A stretch of DNA of 64,000 nucleotides, taken from Gorsachius magnificus. Taxonomy: Eukaryota > Chordata > Aves > Pelecaniformes > Ardeidae. A model generated the notes under the pieces. The model saw only the letters and a program-made list of their open reading frames with translations. It searched no databases and was not told the origin of the DNA. The stretch spans positions 84,815,684 to 84,879,683 of the forward strand of contig CM067082.1 of assembly GCA_034008185.1 (NCBI GenBank). The letters run 5' to 3'. Both the position numbers and the translations under genes were made by a program. Of the stretch, positions 62,985 to 64,000 are shown piece by piece; position 1 is the stretch's first letter, and the number at the start of each line of letters is the position of its first letter.

Positions 62985-63794
62985 CTATGTTCACCAGAGG
63001 GATGAAAACAAATGATGTCAACCACATCTTAAGGAAATCTGAAATTGGCACATTGAAGACAAACCCATACAACCTGCCTTTGAACAAGCAGAGGACTAAA
63101 ATGCCCACCAGAGCCTGTTTCGGACAGAATTCCCAGCCCTCCCTTGCCGGCAGCTCCTGGAGACAGTCTGTCCCGCTGGGCTCCCCAGTGCCCCACAGAG
63201 AAGAGCTGCCCAGCCATACCCGGTGCCCCACCATGCCCACCCCGGGCCCCACCAAGCCTTTGCCTCTTGCAAGCCCTGCCTGGCACCAGGGGCTTCTTGG
63301 GGAGCAGCCACCGTCCCCAGCCCCTGCCCCAGGAGGGTGCAGGCTGGGCACCCCTCACTCCCAGCTCTTGCCCCCGCAGCAGTTACCTACTGGCCGGCTC
63401 AAAACGCTTTTGCTCTTCCCTGTATTCAAAACCTAGATCCGGCAAGCAATTTTTTTTTTTTTCCTGTCCACTGAGCCGCTTGCTTGGCTCCCTCTACCCA
63501 GAACTGGCAGGGAGGCTCCAGCTAAAAGAGCAATTCCTCAGCGATGCGCAGGGCGCCTGTCTGCATCTTCTGCAAGGGCTCCCTTTCAGCGCCCCGACTC
63601 AGAGTGCCAGCAGTCCCCCCACAGACGCAGCCTCTTAAGTCATCAGAACAAGCTGCACTTGAGCCCTGCATTCTGGCTCCTTAAAAGACTTAAAAAGACT
63701 GCAGGGCCATTCCAGAAAAGCACGCTTCACTCCTCCTATGCTTACAATGGGACATATTCACACTCTGTTACCCAGGGAATTTGAGATGCTTTAC
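62985..63794 (-). other. IRF4: IRF4 intron 3 (810 bp)
   Basis: GTAAAG donor, ACATAG acceptor. GC-rich. Open frames on both strands around 63.03-63.64 kb come from base composition. No repeat was recognised apart from a short T tract near 63451. Confidence 0.9.
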
Positions 63795-63981
63795 CTTTTT
63801 TAGCTCCTTCGGGCACTATTCTGTACACTTTATAGGGATCTGAGATGTCCAGCTGGCTTCTCTCCACCAGTTCTTCAAAGTCATTGCTCTTGTTCAAAGC
63901 ACACCTTAATCTTGTCTTCCAGGTAGGGGGATCTGGTTTATCAATGCCCTCTCTGAACTTGCCTTTAAAAAGAGCCCAAGC
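63795..63981 (-). CDS. IRF4: IRF4 exon 3: C-terminal half of the DNA-binding domain
   Basis: The acceptor TTTCCAG ends at 63982 and the donor is GTAAAG below 63795. It encodes AWALFKGKFREGIDKPDPPT, then the recognition helix WKTRLRCALNKSNDF, and ends at VYRIVPEGAKK plus one base. Trp at exon residue 2 belongs to the IRF tryptophan cluster. Taking the exon start as residue 73, the Thr95, Arg98, Cys99 and Asn102 equivalents used in DNA contact are all present. Confidence 0.97.
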
Positions 63982-64000
63982 CTGGAAACGTTTCAGATAA

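Larger units (their letters stand above)
50960..63981 (-). other. IRF4: IRF4 gene, 3' part: coding exons 3-9 and 3' UTR
   Basis: IRF4 is a lymphoid and myeloid transcription factor of the interferon regulatory factor family. It works in the nucleus, often with PU.1/SPI-B or BATF-JUN, and drives plasma-cell and T-cell effector programmes and also melanocyte genes. Seven exons of 187, 89, 142, 108, 354, 113 and 144 nt join in phase into 378 codons plus TAA. Human exons 3, 4 and 8 are, from memory, 187, 89 and 113 nt, so the architecture is conserved. Adding about 72 residues for the missing exon 2 gives about 450, the usual IRF4 length. The second half of the DNA-binding domain, the linker, the IRF-association domain and the C-terminal autoinhibitory tail are all present and intact. 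Exons 1-2 and the promoter are off the right edge. Confidence 0.96.

Noticed and set aside
63029..63638. Overlapping ORFs of 109-164 codons in IRF4 intron 3
   Set aside because: They lie inside a proven intron, on both strands, and are Pro/Gly/Ala-rich products of GC-rich sequence.
1..64000. CRISPR arrays, bacterial operons, rRNA genes
   Set aside because: None present. The sequence is a vertebrate nuclear region, so prokaryotic features do not apply.

Overview
This is vertebrate nuclear DNA, almost certainly avian. It has small exons with GT..AG boundaries inside kilobase introns, several CR1 LINE copies with the CR1-type 3' end (ATTCTATGA-like), and a solo retroviral LTR of a kind I recognise from bird genomes. 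There are no bacterial-type genes, CRISPR arrays, rRNA or convincing tRNA genes. The species cannot be named from the sequence.

The window holds two convergent (tail-to-tail) genes. On the left, + strand, are the last five coding exons of EXOC2 (exocyst subunit Sec5): 10686-10741, 13819-13941, 16281-16342, 19296-19355 and 21616-21709, with the stop at 21707-21709. Bases 1-10685 look like intron, and earlier exons lie off the left edge. On the right, - strand, are seven coding exons of IRF4: 63981-63795, 62984-62896, 62362-62221, 60423-60316, 58954-58601, 54718-54606 and 52757-52614. They encode 378 codons, from the middle of the DNA-binding domain to the stop. The exon lengths and phases fit together without a gap and correspond to human IRF4 exons 3-9. 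Exons 1-2 lie beyond the right edge. The same EXOC2-IRF4 tail-to-tail order is found on human 6p25, so this is conserved synteny.

Between the genes is about 27 kb (roughly 23.4-50.95 kb) with no gene I can support. Its left part is AT-rich. From about 29 kb it becomes GC-rich and patchy, with CpG-richer islands near 33.0-33.7, 38.1-38.6 and 45.6-46.1 kb, homopolymer and microsatellite tracts, two CR1 3'-end fragments, and a TATA-box-like sequence at 38.01 kb followed by a good splice-donor match. Many overlapping ORFs on both strands there look like by-products of GC-rich sequence.

The observations most worth following up are these. (1) A sense-oriented solo LTR lies in IRF4 intron 7 and ends only 24 bases before exon 8, so it may supply the branch point. 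(2) A protein-like 104-codon ORF in IRF4 intron 8 ends at a strong donor site and belongs to no family I recognise. (3) The IRF4 3' UTR has a perfect 8-mer miR-125 seed site and a miR-30 seed site. (4) A 1.1-kb CR1 copy with reverse-transcriptase motifs sits about 50 bases downstream of an EXOC2 splice donor. (5) Two perfect or compound palindromes occur in otherwise featureless DNA.
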